A stretch of 64,000 bases of DNA from OMG group bacterium (GTDB lineage Bacteria; Pseudomonadota; Gammaproteobacteria; Pseudomonadales; Azotimanducaceae): the NCBI GenBank assembly GCA_012267385.1, contig JAAXGW010000037.1, forward strand, positions 1 through 64,000. The letters run 5' to 3'. Below the pieces are notes generated by a model. It ran no database searches, was not told the DNA's origin, and saw nothing but the letters and a program-made list of their open reading frames with translations. Made by a program: the position numbers and the translations under genes. Position 1 is the stretch's first letter, and every line of letters begins with the position of its first letter. Shown piece by piece: positions 28,327 to 36,533 of the stretch.

Positions 28327-28473
28327 TTATGCACTGCTAAGAACAATCGAATACAAGACCAAGATTGAAACAACCGGAATGACTATCGCGCCCAATAGCA
28401 ATCCGAGACACAATGAGCTTTTGACCCAACCATTCCGAAGATAGACGAGTCCTTCAAATTTTTCTGTCTTCAT
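28327..28473 (-). CDS. Possible 48-residue single-pass membrane peptide
   Basis: An ATG frame encodes a charged N terminus (MKTEKFEGLVYLRNGWVK) and one hydrophobic helix (CLGLLLGAIVIPVVSILVLY) before a TAA stop. AGAAG lies about five bases upstream of the ATG. No family recognised; the length and single helix fit many small bacterial membrane proteins, but a chance frame cannot be excluded. Confidence 0.4.
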   Translation of the reverse strand: MKTEKFEGLVYLRNGWVKSSLCLGLLLGAIVIPVVSILVLYSIVLSSA

Positions 28474-28707
28474 CAACTTCTAGACACAATCGCCGTTCAC
28501 ACAAATTGTAGGTACGAGTCGAATCGACACCGAGTAAGTCTAGCTCACTAGGTCAGTCGCCCGTCCCAACATGCTGTCAGTTGCGAATTTAAGTTCCGTA
28601 CACCGCGCTTCATAATAGATGATACAACGACAAAATTCTTTGTTGAGAGATATTTGTTAATTAGACGACAAAACTACTAACAAGTCAGAACTCGTGTGCA
28701 TAATCTT

Positions 28708-28789
28708 ACCTCAAGGTTGAACCCCGAGGTACGGATGCTTCAAAATGCGAAAGGGATTTCGCATTGGGTTCTCCGCGGACGCGGGGACC
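28708..28789 (-). repeat. Three consecutive hairpins downstream of lnt
   Basis: Read on the minus strand from the lnt stop, there is first a GC-rich stem (28767-28789). Next comes a perfect 9-base-pair stem, AATGCGAAA with TTTCGCATT (28744-28765, four-base loop), and then ACCTC with GAGGT (28708-28730). The second stem is followed by TTTT only. Together they could terminate or stabilise the phoH-ybeY-corC-lnt message. Confidence 0.5.
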
Positions 28790-28793
28790 TCTA

Positions 28794-30488
28794 TCACCAA
28801 TCCTCATCCGGATCTTCATCTTCTTCGGTGACTTCATCTAAGATTCCTTCCTTTTCGGACTCCTCTTCGACATCATCTGCTTCGGTGTCGCCCCGAAAAA
28901 CACGTCTCATAAACATTAATCCCAACCCACCTCCAAACGCTGAGAGTAAGCCACCACTAAGCAGAGCAATCGCTCCCCAGACCCAGGCATACACTCCCGA
29001 CACGTACCTAACAAACCAAGTCTCTCCCTCCATGGTTTGAATGGTTCCATGTACAACACCTTGTTCATCGACGGGCATCGTCGCGATCAACTTACCCTTT
29101 GGATCGACGATTCCGCTAATTCCCTTTGTCGTCGCGCGCGCTAAGTAGCGACCAGTTTCCACAGATCGCATACGCGCTATCTGCATGTGCTGGGCTGGGC
29201 CGATAGAGTTTCCGAACCACGCATCCTCACTAATCGTTACCAAAAAGTCAGCATCTCGACTACGTACTGCGACATACGAAGGGAATGCAATTTCATAACA
29301 AATAGTCATGCCCACCACTACACCCTCTAGCACCATATTGCTTTGTCGACCGATACCGGGACGGACTCTGTTAATTGGTAAATCCAACCACTGTATGATT
29401 GGTTTGAGAACAGTTTCAAAAGGAATTTGTTCACCAAACGGTGCCAATTTTTTCTTCTGATATTCCTGATACTGAAGATCGTACTTGCTCACCGCCACGG
29501 CAGCGTTGTGACGTACGGGGTCTTCTCCCCGAACGATGGTTTGACTCCACACACCTGTAATCAAAGATGCATCAACGCGAACCGCGAGTAAATGGAGTGC
29601 ATTGATCAAATCTTGATTGACCATCGTGTGAAGGGCAATTTCTGGCCAAATAACAAAGTCAACACCCTCCGCTTCAAGAGACAATATCGAGTTAGTTCGT
29701 AATGACAAAGCCGGCCCAGTTCCAGAGGTCTTTTCTGTTATCGAAAAATTACTCTGTACTAATGCTATCTCTTTCTCTTCTACAGGTTGCGTCCAAGGTA
29801 CGTTAAGTAGTACGATTCCTAACAACCATGGGCACACTGCTAAAGCCATGGTAATGAACCGAATTCGCCGAATTCGAAACAACGCCATCGCCGTAACTAA
29901 AATGAAAAAGCTGACGAGAGTCACACCCCCGATGGTTGCTAGTCCGACCAACCAAGTGTCAATATACGCGTAGCCAGCTTGTAACCACGGAAAAGCGATG
30001 TCAGATTCCAATAGGTTGTTTTGAAACTCAAAGACCAACCAACCTAGGGCTGTTCCTAAAACTGAGAAGCCGCCGAGCTCGCGCGAAGGTTTCCACTCTA
30101 AGGTGTAATAATTTTCAGCGGTCCGAACAAATCTTGGTCTGCGAGCCCAAAGTTCTTGAATAGTGACAATGATCACGGTAAACACTACCGCGTTGGCGAA
30201 CACGAACAAAACGGTTACCCAGGTTGAGATCGTGTTCGAAATATCTCCAACAGCTAGAAAGCTGCTGTGCACCCAAGAAGTGCCCACCCCGTACATACTG
30301 ACAGCAAACGCAAATGGAACCAACAACCTCAATAAAAACGAACGCTCAAAGACTTGCTCCGAAGCAAAAAACAGTGATACCAGCGATACGAGCGCAAGCG
30401 GCCAAATCTCAAACGGCGCAAACGCTATCGGGTAGATCGCGCCGCCTAGAAACGCCAGTGCGAGAACCACCGCGGCGCGGTGTTGCAC
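28794..30488 (-). CDS. lnt: Apolipoprotein N-acyltransferase
   Basis: The 564-residue inner-membrane protein starts with hydrophobic helices and carries a nitrilase-like periplasmic domain. Its catalytic triad is visible as VIWPEIALHTM (Glu), KKKLAPFGEQIPFE (Lys) and GMTICYEIAFPSY (Cys). It adds the third acyl chain to outer-membrane lipoproteins. It is longer than E. coli Lnt (about 512) mainly because of a highly acidic C-terminal tail (DEVTEEDEDPDEDW) after the last helix. GTG start overlapping the corC stop by one base. Confidence 0.93.
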   Translation of the reverse strand: MQHRAAVVLALAFLGGAIYPIAFAPFEIWPLALVSLVSLFFASEQVFERSFLLRLLVPFAFAVSMYGVGTSWVHSSFLAVGDISNTISTWVTVLFVFANAVVFTVIIVTIQELWARRPRFVRTAENYYTLEWKPSRELGGFSVLGTALGWLVFEFQNNLLESDIAFPWLQAGYAYIDTWLVGLATIGGVTLVSFFILVTAMALFRIRRIRFITMALAVCPWLLGIVLLNVPWTQPVEEKEIALVQSNFSITEKTSGTGPALSLRTNSILSLEAEGVDFVIWPEIALHTMVNQDLINALHLLAVRVDASLITGVWSQTIVRGEDPVRHNAAVAVSKYDLQYQEYQKKKLAPFGEQIPFETVLKPIIQWLDLPINRVRPGIGRQSNMVLEGVVVGMTICYEIAFPSYVAVRSRDADFLVTISEDAWFGNSIGPAQHMQIARMRSVETGRYLARATTKGISGIVDPKGKLIATMPVDEQGVVHGTIQTMEGETWFVRYVSGVYAWVWGAIALLSGGLLSAFGGGLGLMFMRRVFRGDTEADDVEEESEKEGILDEVTEEDEDPDEDW

Positions 30489-31336
30489 TATGGTTGAATC
30501 ACCTGCAATAACGTGATCTTCCGATCGTCAGCATTTATAACACGAACCTTCATTGCACCGATTTGCAACTCGTCGCCATTTGCGGGTACTCGGCCAAATT
30601 TCCTGGTAATGACTCCACCTACAGTTTCTAATTCCCCTCGAGGAAGCTCGACGTTAAAGTACTCGTTAAACTCGTCAATCGACGCGTCCCCGCGCACTCG
30701 GAACTGGTGATCTGCTAAGGGTACGATGCTCTGATCCTCGTAGTCGGACTGATCATGTTCGTCTTCGATATTACCAACAATCTGTTCCAGAATATCTTCG
30801 ATCGTTACTAACCCAGACACATGCCCGAACTCGTCAACTACTATTGCCATATGGCGTCTCGAGGATCGAAAGTCCTTTAACAGCACATTAAGTCGTTTAC
30901 TTTCGGGTATGAGAGAGGGTGGGCGACAAATTTTCGCAACATCGAAGCCATTGTCGTTTTTCACATTCGCATCAATCAACAAGTCCTTGGCATGCAAGAT
31001 GCCGCGGATGTCATCGACATCTTCTCCTATTACAGGAAATCGAGTGTGTTGCGACTTGGCAATTTGGGCGAGAATTTGCTGGCGATTCGAATCAGCTCGA
31101 ACGTATGCCATCCGAGCCCTTGGCACCATGATATCCCGTACTCGCATGTCCGCGACATGGAGAGCGCCAAAAATTATCTTCAGCGTATCTGCACTCTCAA
31201 TTTCTTCAGACGCGAACTCCTTGATCGCTTTTCTAAATTTATCGGAGGAATCGTCGTCCCGATCGTCGGCAAACAGTTGTTCAAACCATTCTCGCCAGCG
31301 AGGTTTACTGTCTACTTCTTCAGCCATAGTCTTCAT
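30488..31336 (-). CDS. corC: CorC/HlyC-family CBS-domain protein
   Basis: The 282-residue cytoplasmic protein has two CBS domains (VRDIMVPRARMAYV ... HTRFPVIGEDVDDIRG; RRHMAIVVDEFGHVSGLVTI, EDILEQIVGNIEDEHD) and a C-terminal CorC_HlyC domain (GDASIDEFNEYFNVELP, GGVITRKFGRVPANGDEL). It lacks the DUF21 membrane domain, as in E. coli CorC (YbeX), linked to Mg/Co efflux and ribosome-related phenotypes. It overlaps ybeY by 17 bases and lnt by one, so the four genes form one operon. Confidence 0.93.
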   Translation of the reverse strand: MKTMAEEVDSKPRWREWFEQLFADDRDDDSSDKFRKAIKEFASEEIESADTLKIIFGALHVADMRVRDIMVPRARMAYVRADSNRQQILAQIAKSQHTRFPVIGEDVDDIRGILHAKDLLIDANVKNDNGFDVAKICRPPSLIPESKRLNVLLKDFRSSRRHMAIVVDEFGHVSGLVTIEDILEQIVGNIEDEHDQSDYEDQSIVPLADHQFRVRGDASIDEFNEYFNVELPRGELETVGGVITRKFGRVPANGDELQIGAMKVRVINADDRKITLLQVIQP

Positions 31337-31772
31337 ACGGGTTGGGAAAACCCAATCTGTGCATTAAGTCTGACTCTAAAGATTCCATCCTTTGAGTCTC
31401 CTTTTCGGTTTGATGATCTAACCCACACAAGTGCAACGTCCCATGTATGACGAGATGAGCTAAATGAGATGAAAGAGCTTTTCCTTGTTCATGTGCTTCT
31501 TGCAACGCCAATGGTACGCAAATGGCAAGGTCGCCCAATATTTCTTGACAGTCACTTTGAAAAGCTAAAACATTCGTTGGTTTATCAATTTTTCGATATT
31601 GTCGATTTAACGCCCGAGCCTCTTCGAGATTCATGAATCGTACACATATCTCGCCTAATCGAACTCCTCGCGCTAACTCTACCCATTCGATGACGTCGTT
31701 GTCAGAAATATCGGGTACGGGTTCGGCAAATTGCACAACTACGGTTGCGGTTGAATCAAGAATCATGTTCAT
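31320..31772 (-). CDS. ybeY: Endoribonuclease YbeY (rRNA maturation factor)
   Basis: The 150-residue protein contains the metal-binding signature H-G-T-L-H-L-C-G-L-D-H (in HLVIHGTLHLCGLDHQ), with three zinc-ligand histidines, and the family segment LNRQYRKIDKPTNVLAFQ. It processes 16S rRNA 3' ends and takes part in ribosome quality control. It overlaps phoH by 4 bases (ATGA) and corC by 17. Confidence 0.95.
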   Translation of the reverse strand: MNMILDSTATVVVQFAEPVPDISDNDVIEWVELARGVRLGEICVRFMNLEEARALNRQYRKIDKPTNVLAFQSDCQEILGDLAICVPLALQEAHEQGKALSSHLAHLVIHGTLHLCGLDHQTEKETQRMESLESDLMHRLGFPNPYEDYG

Positions 31773-32797
31773 GCCGACGATTCGTCTTTCTTTCGTTGTC
31801 GATGTACATCGTCGCGTTCGTAAGCATTGACGATATCCTGGACCAAAGGATGGCGAACCACATCGCGGCGATTGAAGTGTACGACCGAAATTCCTTCGAT
31901 TTCCTGAATAATTTTCAAGACGTGAACCAATCCTGATTGTTGTCGATACTGGTGTTGCGGTAGGTCAATCTGTGTGAGATCACCAGTGATTGCGACAGTT
32001 GAGCCGAATCCGATGCGTGTGAGAAACATTTTCATTTGCGAAATCGTCGTGTTCTGACCTTCATCCAATATGATGAACGCGTTATTCAGCGTTCGTCCCC
32101 GCATATAGGCCAAAGGCGCGATTTCTATTTCATTCTTTTCGATACACTTGAGAACCCGTTGTGCTCCAAGCATTTCGTACAGCGCATCGTACAACGGCCG
32201 CAAATACGGAGCTATTTTTTGTGCTAAGTCCCCCGGAAGAAAACCCAATTTCTCACCTACTTCAACCGCCGGTCGCACTAGTAGTATTCGTGAAACTTTA
32301 CCACTCTCCAAGGCTTCGACAGCACACGCGACTGCGAGATAGGTTTTGCCCGTTCCCGCGGGACCAACACCAAAATTGATGTCCGAATTCCGCATATTGT
32401 CAACGAATTGCACTTGATTGTGTCCGCGTGGCGCGATGTGCCGTTTACGAGTTACGATCAGACCGTTTGTCGTGGTATCCTCATCATCTTTCAGTAGAGT
32501 TAGGTCGTCCACAAATGTACCCTGCAAGAATAAGTGTACAGTGTGCGGGTCTAGAAGATCGCGCGACGCTGTCTCCTGATACAAGCGGTTCAGCACCGAT
32601 TGTGCAGCAGATACTTGTGGGCCTGGACCAACGAGCTGGAACTGATTTCCTCGATTACGAATATCGACTTGCAGACGTTGCTCTAGTTGGCGAATATTCG
32701 TGTCGTCTGGTCCGCACAATGCGGCGAGACGATGATGGTCATTGGGTTCGAGATTCAGTGTGGTGATCGAATCACACGCCGGTGAATCGTCGTTCAA
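31769..32797 (-). CDS. ybeZ: PhoH-like ATPase (YbeZ)
   Basis: The 342-residue protein has an N-terminal KH-like region (IRQLEQRLQVDIRNRGNQ) and a PhoH ATPase domain with Walker A GPAGTGKTYLA, the RPAVEVGEKLGFLPGD segment and Walker B FIILDEGQNTT. It is the first gene of the phoH-ybeY-corC-lnt operon. The usual upstream neighbour miaB is absent; instead a divergent ParB-like gene follows across a 301-base gap. Confidence 0.93.
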   Translation of the reverse strand: MNDDSPACDSITTLNLEPNDHHRLAALCGPDDTNIRQLEQRLQVDIRNRGNQFQLVGPGPQVSAAQSVLNRLYQETASRDLLDPHTVHLFLQGTFVDDLTLLKDDEDTTTNGLIVTRKRHIAPRGHNQVQFVDNMRNSDINFGVGPAGTGKTYLAVACAVEALESGKVSRILLVRPAVEVGEKLGFLPGDLAQKIAPYLRPLYDALYEMLGAQRVLKCIEKNEIEIAPLAYMRGRTLNNAFIILDEGQNTTISQMKMFLTRIGFGSTVAITGDLTQIDLPQHQYRQQSGLVHVLKIIQEIEGISVVHFNRRDVVRHPLVQDIVNAYERDDVHRQRKKDESSA

Positions 32798-33098
32798 ATG
32801 AACGTATCTTGGTAGTGAAGGGAATTAAAGAATATCCACGAAAGTGTGGTTGTCAATAATGGGAACGCAAGAGCTATATTCATTTCGACCTGATTTATTT
32901 ACCAAACTGTACTGGAAAATTTGAAAAATTCGTCTGTTTAAACCCGTCGCCAAGGGTCTGTAAATTGAGTACCTTAATGTTTGAGAATGCACCTAGTTCT
33001 CAGTAATTGGGGAAATCACATCACGATGCCGTGGACTTTCTTTAAGTTTGCTTATATACTGTACGTATAATCACTGTCAATTCTATGAACCAACGACA
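32798..33098. other. Divergent promoter region between ybeZ and the ParB-like gene
   Basis: AT-rich DNA without coding frames of note. A TATAAT box at 33066-33071 faces the ParB-like gene; no good -35 element is spaced correctly. On the opposite strand it should hold the ybeZ operon promoter, which I could not pinpoint. Confidence 0.4.
33066..33071 (+). promoter_or_regulatory. Candidate -10 box (TATAAT) deciding a start
   Basis: A perfect TATAAT lies 28 bases before the ATG at 33099. An alternative upstream ATG (33048) would lie before this box, so if the promoter is real the start at 33099 is the correct one. The -35 region is poor. Confidence 0.4.
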
Positions 33099-34355
33099 AT
33101 GAACACGACATTTAAGTCTAAGAGAACCGTTCGATCCGCGCGTATTGGTTCTTCAGAGTTTCGCTTGTTTGACTCGATAAAGCACGTCGGCCTACTCCAG
33201 CCACTAGTGTACGTGAGAAATGGAGATACAAAAAATTTCGAACTGTTCGGCGGAGGTCGGAGACGACTCAAACTACTCGACGCAGTACAGAAGGAGCGTC
33301 AGGAGCATGGGCAAGAACCTGTTCCTGTAGCTACTGTCGTGAGAAACGAAACAGTTTCAAGTAACAAAATTCAACTATCGCACCTAATTCAAAATCACGT
33401 TCGGCGACACCGACATTTCATCGATCGAGCACTCCACTTAAATGATTGTGTGGAAACCCGAGAAAAGGAAATAGCAACCAAATTGTCGCAACGCGAATCT
33501 GTGAGGTGGTTGCGACAAAACGGTTTTCCGATCAGCCAATCATTACTTAGCGACATGCTTTTTACAGTAAGAAAGCTCTACCCTCTTCTACCTCAAGCAC
33601 TTAACAATGGAATGGGACGTAGGCACATTACGAACATCCGTAAGCTCTACCTTGCAATGCGAGAAGTTTGGAAAGCATTCGGCGAAGACCTCAGCGACTG
33701 TCATGAAGCATTCGAAGATATTTGCGAGGAGTGTGATAAAAAGATGTTTGACATCGAACACTTTCGAGAAGTAATGGAGCGTGAAATCTGCCTTTGGTGT
33801 GATCTAAACTCACAATACGTGCGCGCCATGCTCTTGGTCGATCATAAAGAGCGCGCTCACTTGATTGAATCTATTGCTACTTCTGATCGGAAAGGTATAC
33901 CTGTGACTCGACCACTTCCCAAACCTGCTCAGCCAAGAGTTTCGAACACACCCGTTGCGGAACCCACCTCGAAATACATACCTTTAGTGTTTGATTTACC
34001 ACCAACAGTGATCAATCGACGCAAACGCTACGCTCGACGGTTGGCACTCGATCTCGCACAAAGTTCAAGCCTCCTAGACTGTGTTTCTGGTTCTACAAAT
34101 AGTGCGATGGGGTACAGTATTCTTTACCCTCCCACCGAATCCGACCCCGTGAACGTGGTTACTTGGCAAATTCTGTATCACTGCCAAAAGACCGTGCAAT
34201 CCACCGATATGTACAGTCAGCGTATTCGAATCGGTTGGAGACTTTTTGACCAAAAAGATTTCGGTAAAGTTTTTTCCCTGGTTGAGGTAACGCGCACACT
34301 CCGTGTGGCTAGACAAATACCGGAAATAAAGACACAGCTTCAAAAAGCCGCATGA
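33099..34355 (+). CDS. ParB-family protein of the integrative-conjugative-element (PFGI-1) class
   Basis: The 418-residue protein starts inside a ParB-like nuclease-type domain (FDSIKHVGLLQPLVYV, FELFGGGRRRLKLL). It continues with the pattern typical of ParB proteins from PFGI-1-type integrating conjugative elements: HLIQNHVRRHRHFIDRAL, SQSLLSDMLFTVRKLYPLLP and QALNNGMGRRHITNIRKL. The usual first strand with a P-x-NPR-like motif is missing, so the N terminus is shorter than family members. No other ICE gene (relaxase, T4SS, integrase) is in the window, so it looks like an orphan or a decayed element's survivor. Its present role could be DNA binding or regulation. I recognised the family from motif memory only. 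Confidence 0.65.
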   Translation: MNTTFKSKRTVRSARIGSSEFRLFDSIKHVGLLQPLVYVRNGDTKNFELFGGGRRRLKLLDAVQKERQEHGQEPVPVATVVRNETVSSNKIQLSHLIQNHVRRHRHFIDRALHLNDCVETREKEIATKLSQRESVRWLRQNGFPISQSLLSDMLFTVRKLYPLLPQALNNGMGRRHITNIRKLYLAMREVWKAFGEDLSDCHEAFEDICEECDKKMFDIEHFREVMEREICLWCDLNSQYVRAMLLVDHKERAHLIESIATSDRKGIPVTRPLPKPAQPRVSNTPVAEPTSKYIPLVFDLPPTVINRRKRYARRLALDLAQSSSLLDCVSGSTNSAMGYSILYPPTESDPVNVVTWQILYHCQKTVQSTDMYSQRIRIGWRLFDQKDFGKVFSLVEVTRTLRVARQIPEIKTQLQKAA

Positions 34356-34441
34356 AGTTTTACTTGCTACCAAAGAAAAAGGTGATCACACACTAGCCAC
34401 TTATGAGATGTTAGTATTTTCTACTATAAATATATATAGTT

Positions 34442-34460
34442 GTTTAAATAAACTTTAAAC
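34442..34460. repeat. Short AT-rich inverted repeat upstream of creD
   Basis: GTTTAAA and TTTAAAC form a perfect 7-base inverted repeat around TAAAC, next to an A/T-rich -10-like stretch (CTATAAATATATATAG, mostly just upstream). It is a plausible operator for the creD promoter. Confidence 0.35.
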
Positions 34461-34538
34461 AGACAATGTATTAAAATCTTCGTTGGAATTTGGAGTGAGA
34501 ACGCAAAGAATTCATCGAAAATTTGGAGTTCTCAAACT

Positions 34539-35918
34539 ATGACAGACACTTCCGACCACCCAGAATCGGACGACTCTTGGCTACGCCGTAACGTTAATAT
34601 CTTCGGCGCGTCGATCACGTTTCGCTTTGTTCTCGTAATCGCGATCGTACTCGCGCTCATGATTCCACTCTTCCTTGTTAAAAACCTGGTTCAAGAACGA
34701 AGTCAGTATCTTGAAAACGCGACTCAAGAGATAGGTATAGGTTGGGGCGGACGCGAACAACGCATCATAGGTCCGTTCATCTTGGTCCGTGCCGAGCAAG
34801 AGACTACTACCGGCACCAGCCGAGTTGTGCGAAATGATGATCGAGCGCATATGCCCACACAACTGGATCTAGACCACGCAACCACGCACAGCATGAAATC
34901 GCGCGGGATCTACAAGGTACCCGTATTTCAAGCAACTCTCAACTCTACTGCATCCTTTCCAGCATTGACATTCGATGATAGTACTCGTCGGATCGAGAAA
35001 ATTTCACTAGTGCTTGGGATAACGGATGGAAGAGGATTGAGCGTCGACTCGATTCTTTGGAACGGTGTTGAACTCACAGACCCTTACTCAGACCAGACAT
35101 TTCTAGGTAATACACTTCAGGTCGACTTAACGGAGGAAATGTTGCTAGAAGCATCGGATGTTGAACTCCAATTGAATTTCCGGGGGTCCCGTAGCTTCGT
35201 TGTGGTTCCGGTAGGTGATACTTCTCGGATCACGATGCGTAGTGATTGGCCCCATCCGAAGTTTATCGGGACGTTACCGGACGTGTCGGAGGAAATCACA
35301 TCTGACGGTTTTGAACAATCGTGGACCGTACATAAACTCGCACGAGGCTTTGACTCCGACGTCTCGCTTGAAGATTTAGCAGATAGGATTGGAACAGGTG
35401 CGATTTACAACCCTTACTATCAGAGCACGACTTGGTCCCGCTCCGGATTAACTTTGGGCTACGATGTACTCAACTTGAACACAGACTATCGAGACATTCG
35501 TCGAGCGATAATCTATGGAATCTTCTTCGTAGTGTTAACTTTGGTCAGCATACTCTGCCTCGAACTCGTCTCAAGGGTCAAGTTTCACATAGTTCAGTAC
35601 GGTGTTGTCGGGATTGGCTTAGTTCTTTTCTTCCTCACATTGTTAGCACTCACGGAACATGTTGGATTCGTGACTGGATACGTTCTTGCTGCTTTTATTC
35701 TGACCGCGATGAACACTACGTACGTTTGGTTTATCACCCGCACTCGGAATATCACTGTCACGATTGGGATTTTCCTCGTCATGCTCTACAGCGCGTTGTA
35801 TTTCATACTGCAACTAGATAATTACGCACTGCTTGCTGGAGTCGGACTGTTACTAGTCTTACTCGGTGGCTTAATGTTTGCTACTAAGAATCTTCAACGA
35901 CTAGAACAAGCGGCGTAG
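34539..35918 (+). CDS. creD: CreD-family inner membrane protein
   Basis: The 459-residue protein has the CreD layout: an N-terminal helix (FVLVIAIVLALMIPLFLV), a large periplasmic domain beginning VQERSQYLENATQEIGIGWG, which is the family's signature entrance (GWGG...Q.I.GP), and a cluster of C-terminal helices ending YALLAGVGLLLVLLGGLMFATKNL. CreD is known from the CreBC regulon in enterics and from envelope stress and beta-lactam phenotypes in others. No creBC two-component genes lie here, so regulation is unknown. Confidence 0.92.
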   Translation: MTDTSDHPESDDSWLRRNVNIFGASITFRFVLVIAIVLALMIPLFLVKNLVQERSQYLENATQEIGIGWGGREQRIIGPFILVRAEQETTTGTSRVVRNDDRAHMPTQLDLDHATTHSMKSRGIYKVPVFQATLNSTASFPALTFDDSTRRIEKISLVLGITDGRGLSVDSILWNGVELTDPYSDQTFLGNTLQVDLTEEMLLEASDVELQLNFRGSRSFVVVPVGDTSRITMRSDWPHPKFIGTLPDVSEEITSDGFEQSWTVHKLARGFDSDVSLEDLADRIGTGAIYNPYYQSTTWSRSGLTLGYDVLNLNTDYRDIRRAIIYGIFFVVLTLVSILCLELVSRVKFHIVQYGVVGIGLVLFFLTLLALTEHVGFVTGYVLAAFILTAMNTTYVWFITRTRNITVTIGIFLVMLYSALYFILQLDNYALLAGVGLLLVLLGGLMFATKNLQRLEQAA

Positions 35919-36081
35919 GTTGTATTAGGAGCAAAAATTCGTATTTGTCGAAGCTCGTTTGCGCAAATGAGTAGAAATCGATTCGAACAGTGCTAGTTTT
36001 GTTGGGAGCAAGCTTGAGCGACGATTTCTACAATTACCGCATCAAAACGAATCGTTGCCCGGACAGACCGATGAACGTCCC

Positions 36082-36411
36082 ATGACTAGCATAAACAAAC
36101 ACCACATATATCGTGTGCAGTTCTACAATGGCGGGCAGATTTATGAAGTCTATGTTAGAAGTATTGATAGCGCAGACGTGTACGGATTTGTTGAACTTAG
36201 CTCGTTCATGTTCACCAAACCCTCACAGGTAGTGATCGACCCTTCCGAGGAAAAACTTCGCAACGAATTTGGTGAAGTCGATAGTACGTGGGTTCCTATT
36301 CATAACATTATTCGTATTGATCAAGTACGGAAGGAAGGAACCGCAAAGATCGTTGAAGCTGAAAGCAGTAATGTGACTCCGTTTCCTATTCCCCTACCTG
36401 GTAAGAAGTAA
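36082..36411 (+). CDS. DUF1820 family protein
   Basis: The 109-residue protein matches the DUF1820 family of Gammaproteobacteria: HHIYRVQFYNGGQIYEVYVR, DVYGFVELSSFMF, VIDPSEEKLRNEFGEV and the terminal RIDQVRKEGTAKI. I chose the ATG at 36082 because family members begin a few residues before the YRVxF strand; an upstream ATG at 36055 is in frame. Function unknown; small soluble beta-rich protein, often near RNA- or envelope-related genes. Confidence 0.85.
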   Translation: MTSINKHHIYRVQFYNGGQIYEVYVRSIDSADVYGFVELSSFMFTKPSQVVIDPSEEKLRNEFGEVDSTWVPIHNIIRIDQVRKEGTAKIVEAESSNVTPFPIPLPGKK

Positions 36412-36435
36412 CAAAGATCATCTCAGTCAACAGTT

Positions 36436-36453
36436 CTCTCCTGATCGGGAGAG
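36436..36453. terminator. Hairpin between convergent genes
   Basis: CTCTCC and GGAGAG form a 6-base-pair stem with a 6-base loop, placed between the stop codons of the convergent DUF1820 and oligopeptidase B genes. The trailing T-tract is weak (CAATTTGG), so termination is plausible but not strong. Confidence 0.4.
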
Positions 36454-36533
36454 CAATTTGGTACGATAGCGTATAGTCGTTCTAAATCGTGTGGAAACGT
36501 TGTTGAGCCAAAGCTATTCGCACAGCAATAGTT

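Larger units (their letters stand above)
28281..28793. other. Intergenic region between lnt and leuS
   Basis: This 513-base gap separates the phoH-ybeY-corC-lnt and leuS-lptE-holA units. It should hold the leuS promoter and the end of the lnt transcript. It contains a possible 48-codon membrane-peptide gene (28327-28473) and three hairpins directly after lnt (28708-28789), both listed separately. Nothing else was recognised. Confidence 0.5.

Noticed and set aside
28767-28789. Sequence resembling a type I-E CRISPR repeat (GC-rich stem ending in CGCGGGGA).
   Set aside because: Only one copy exists; no second repeat, spacer spacing or cas gene is found in the window.
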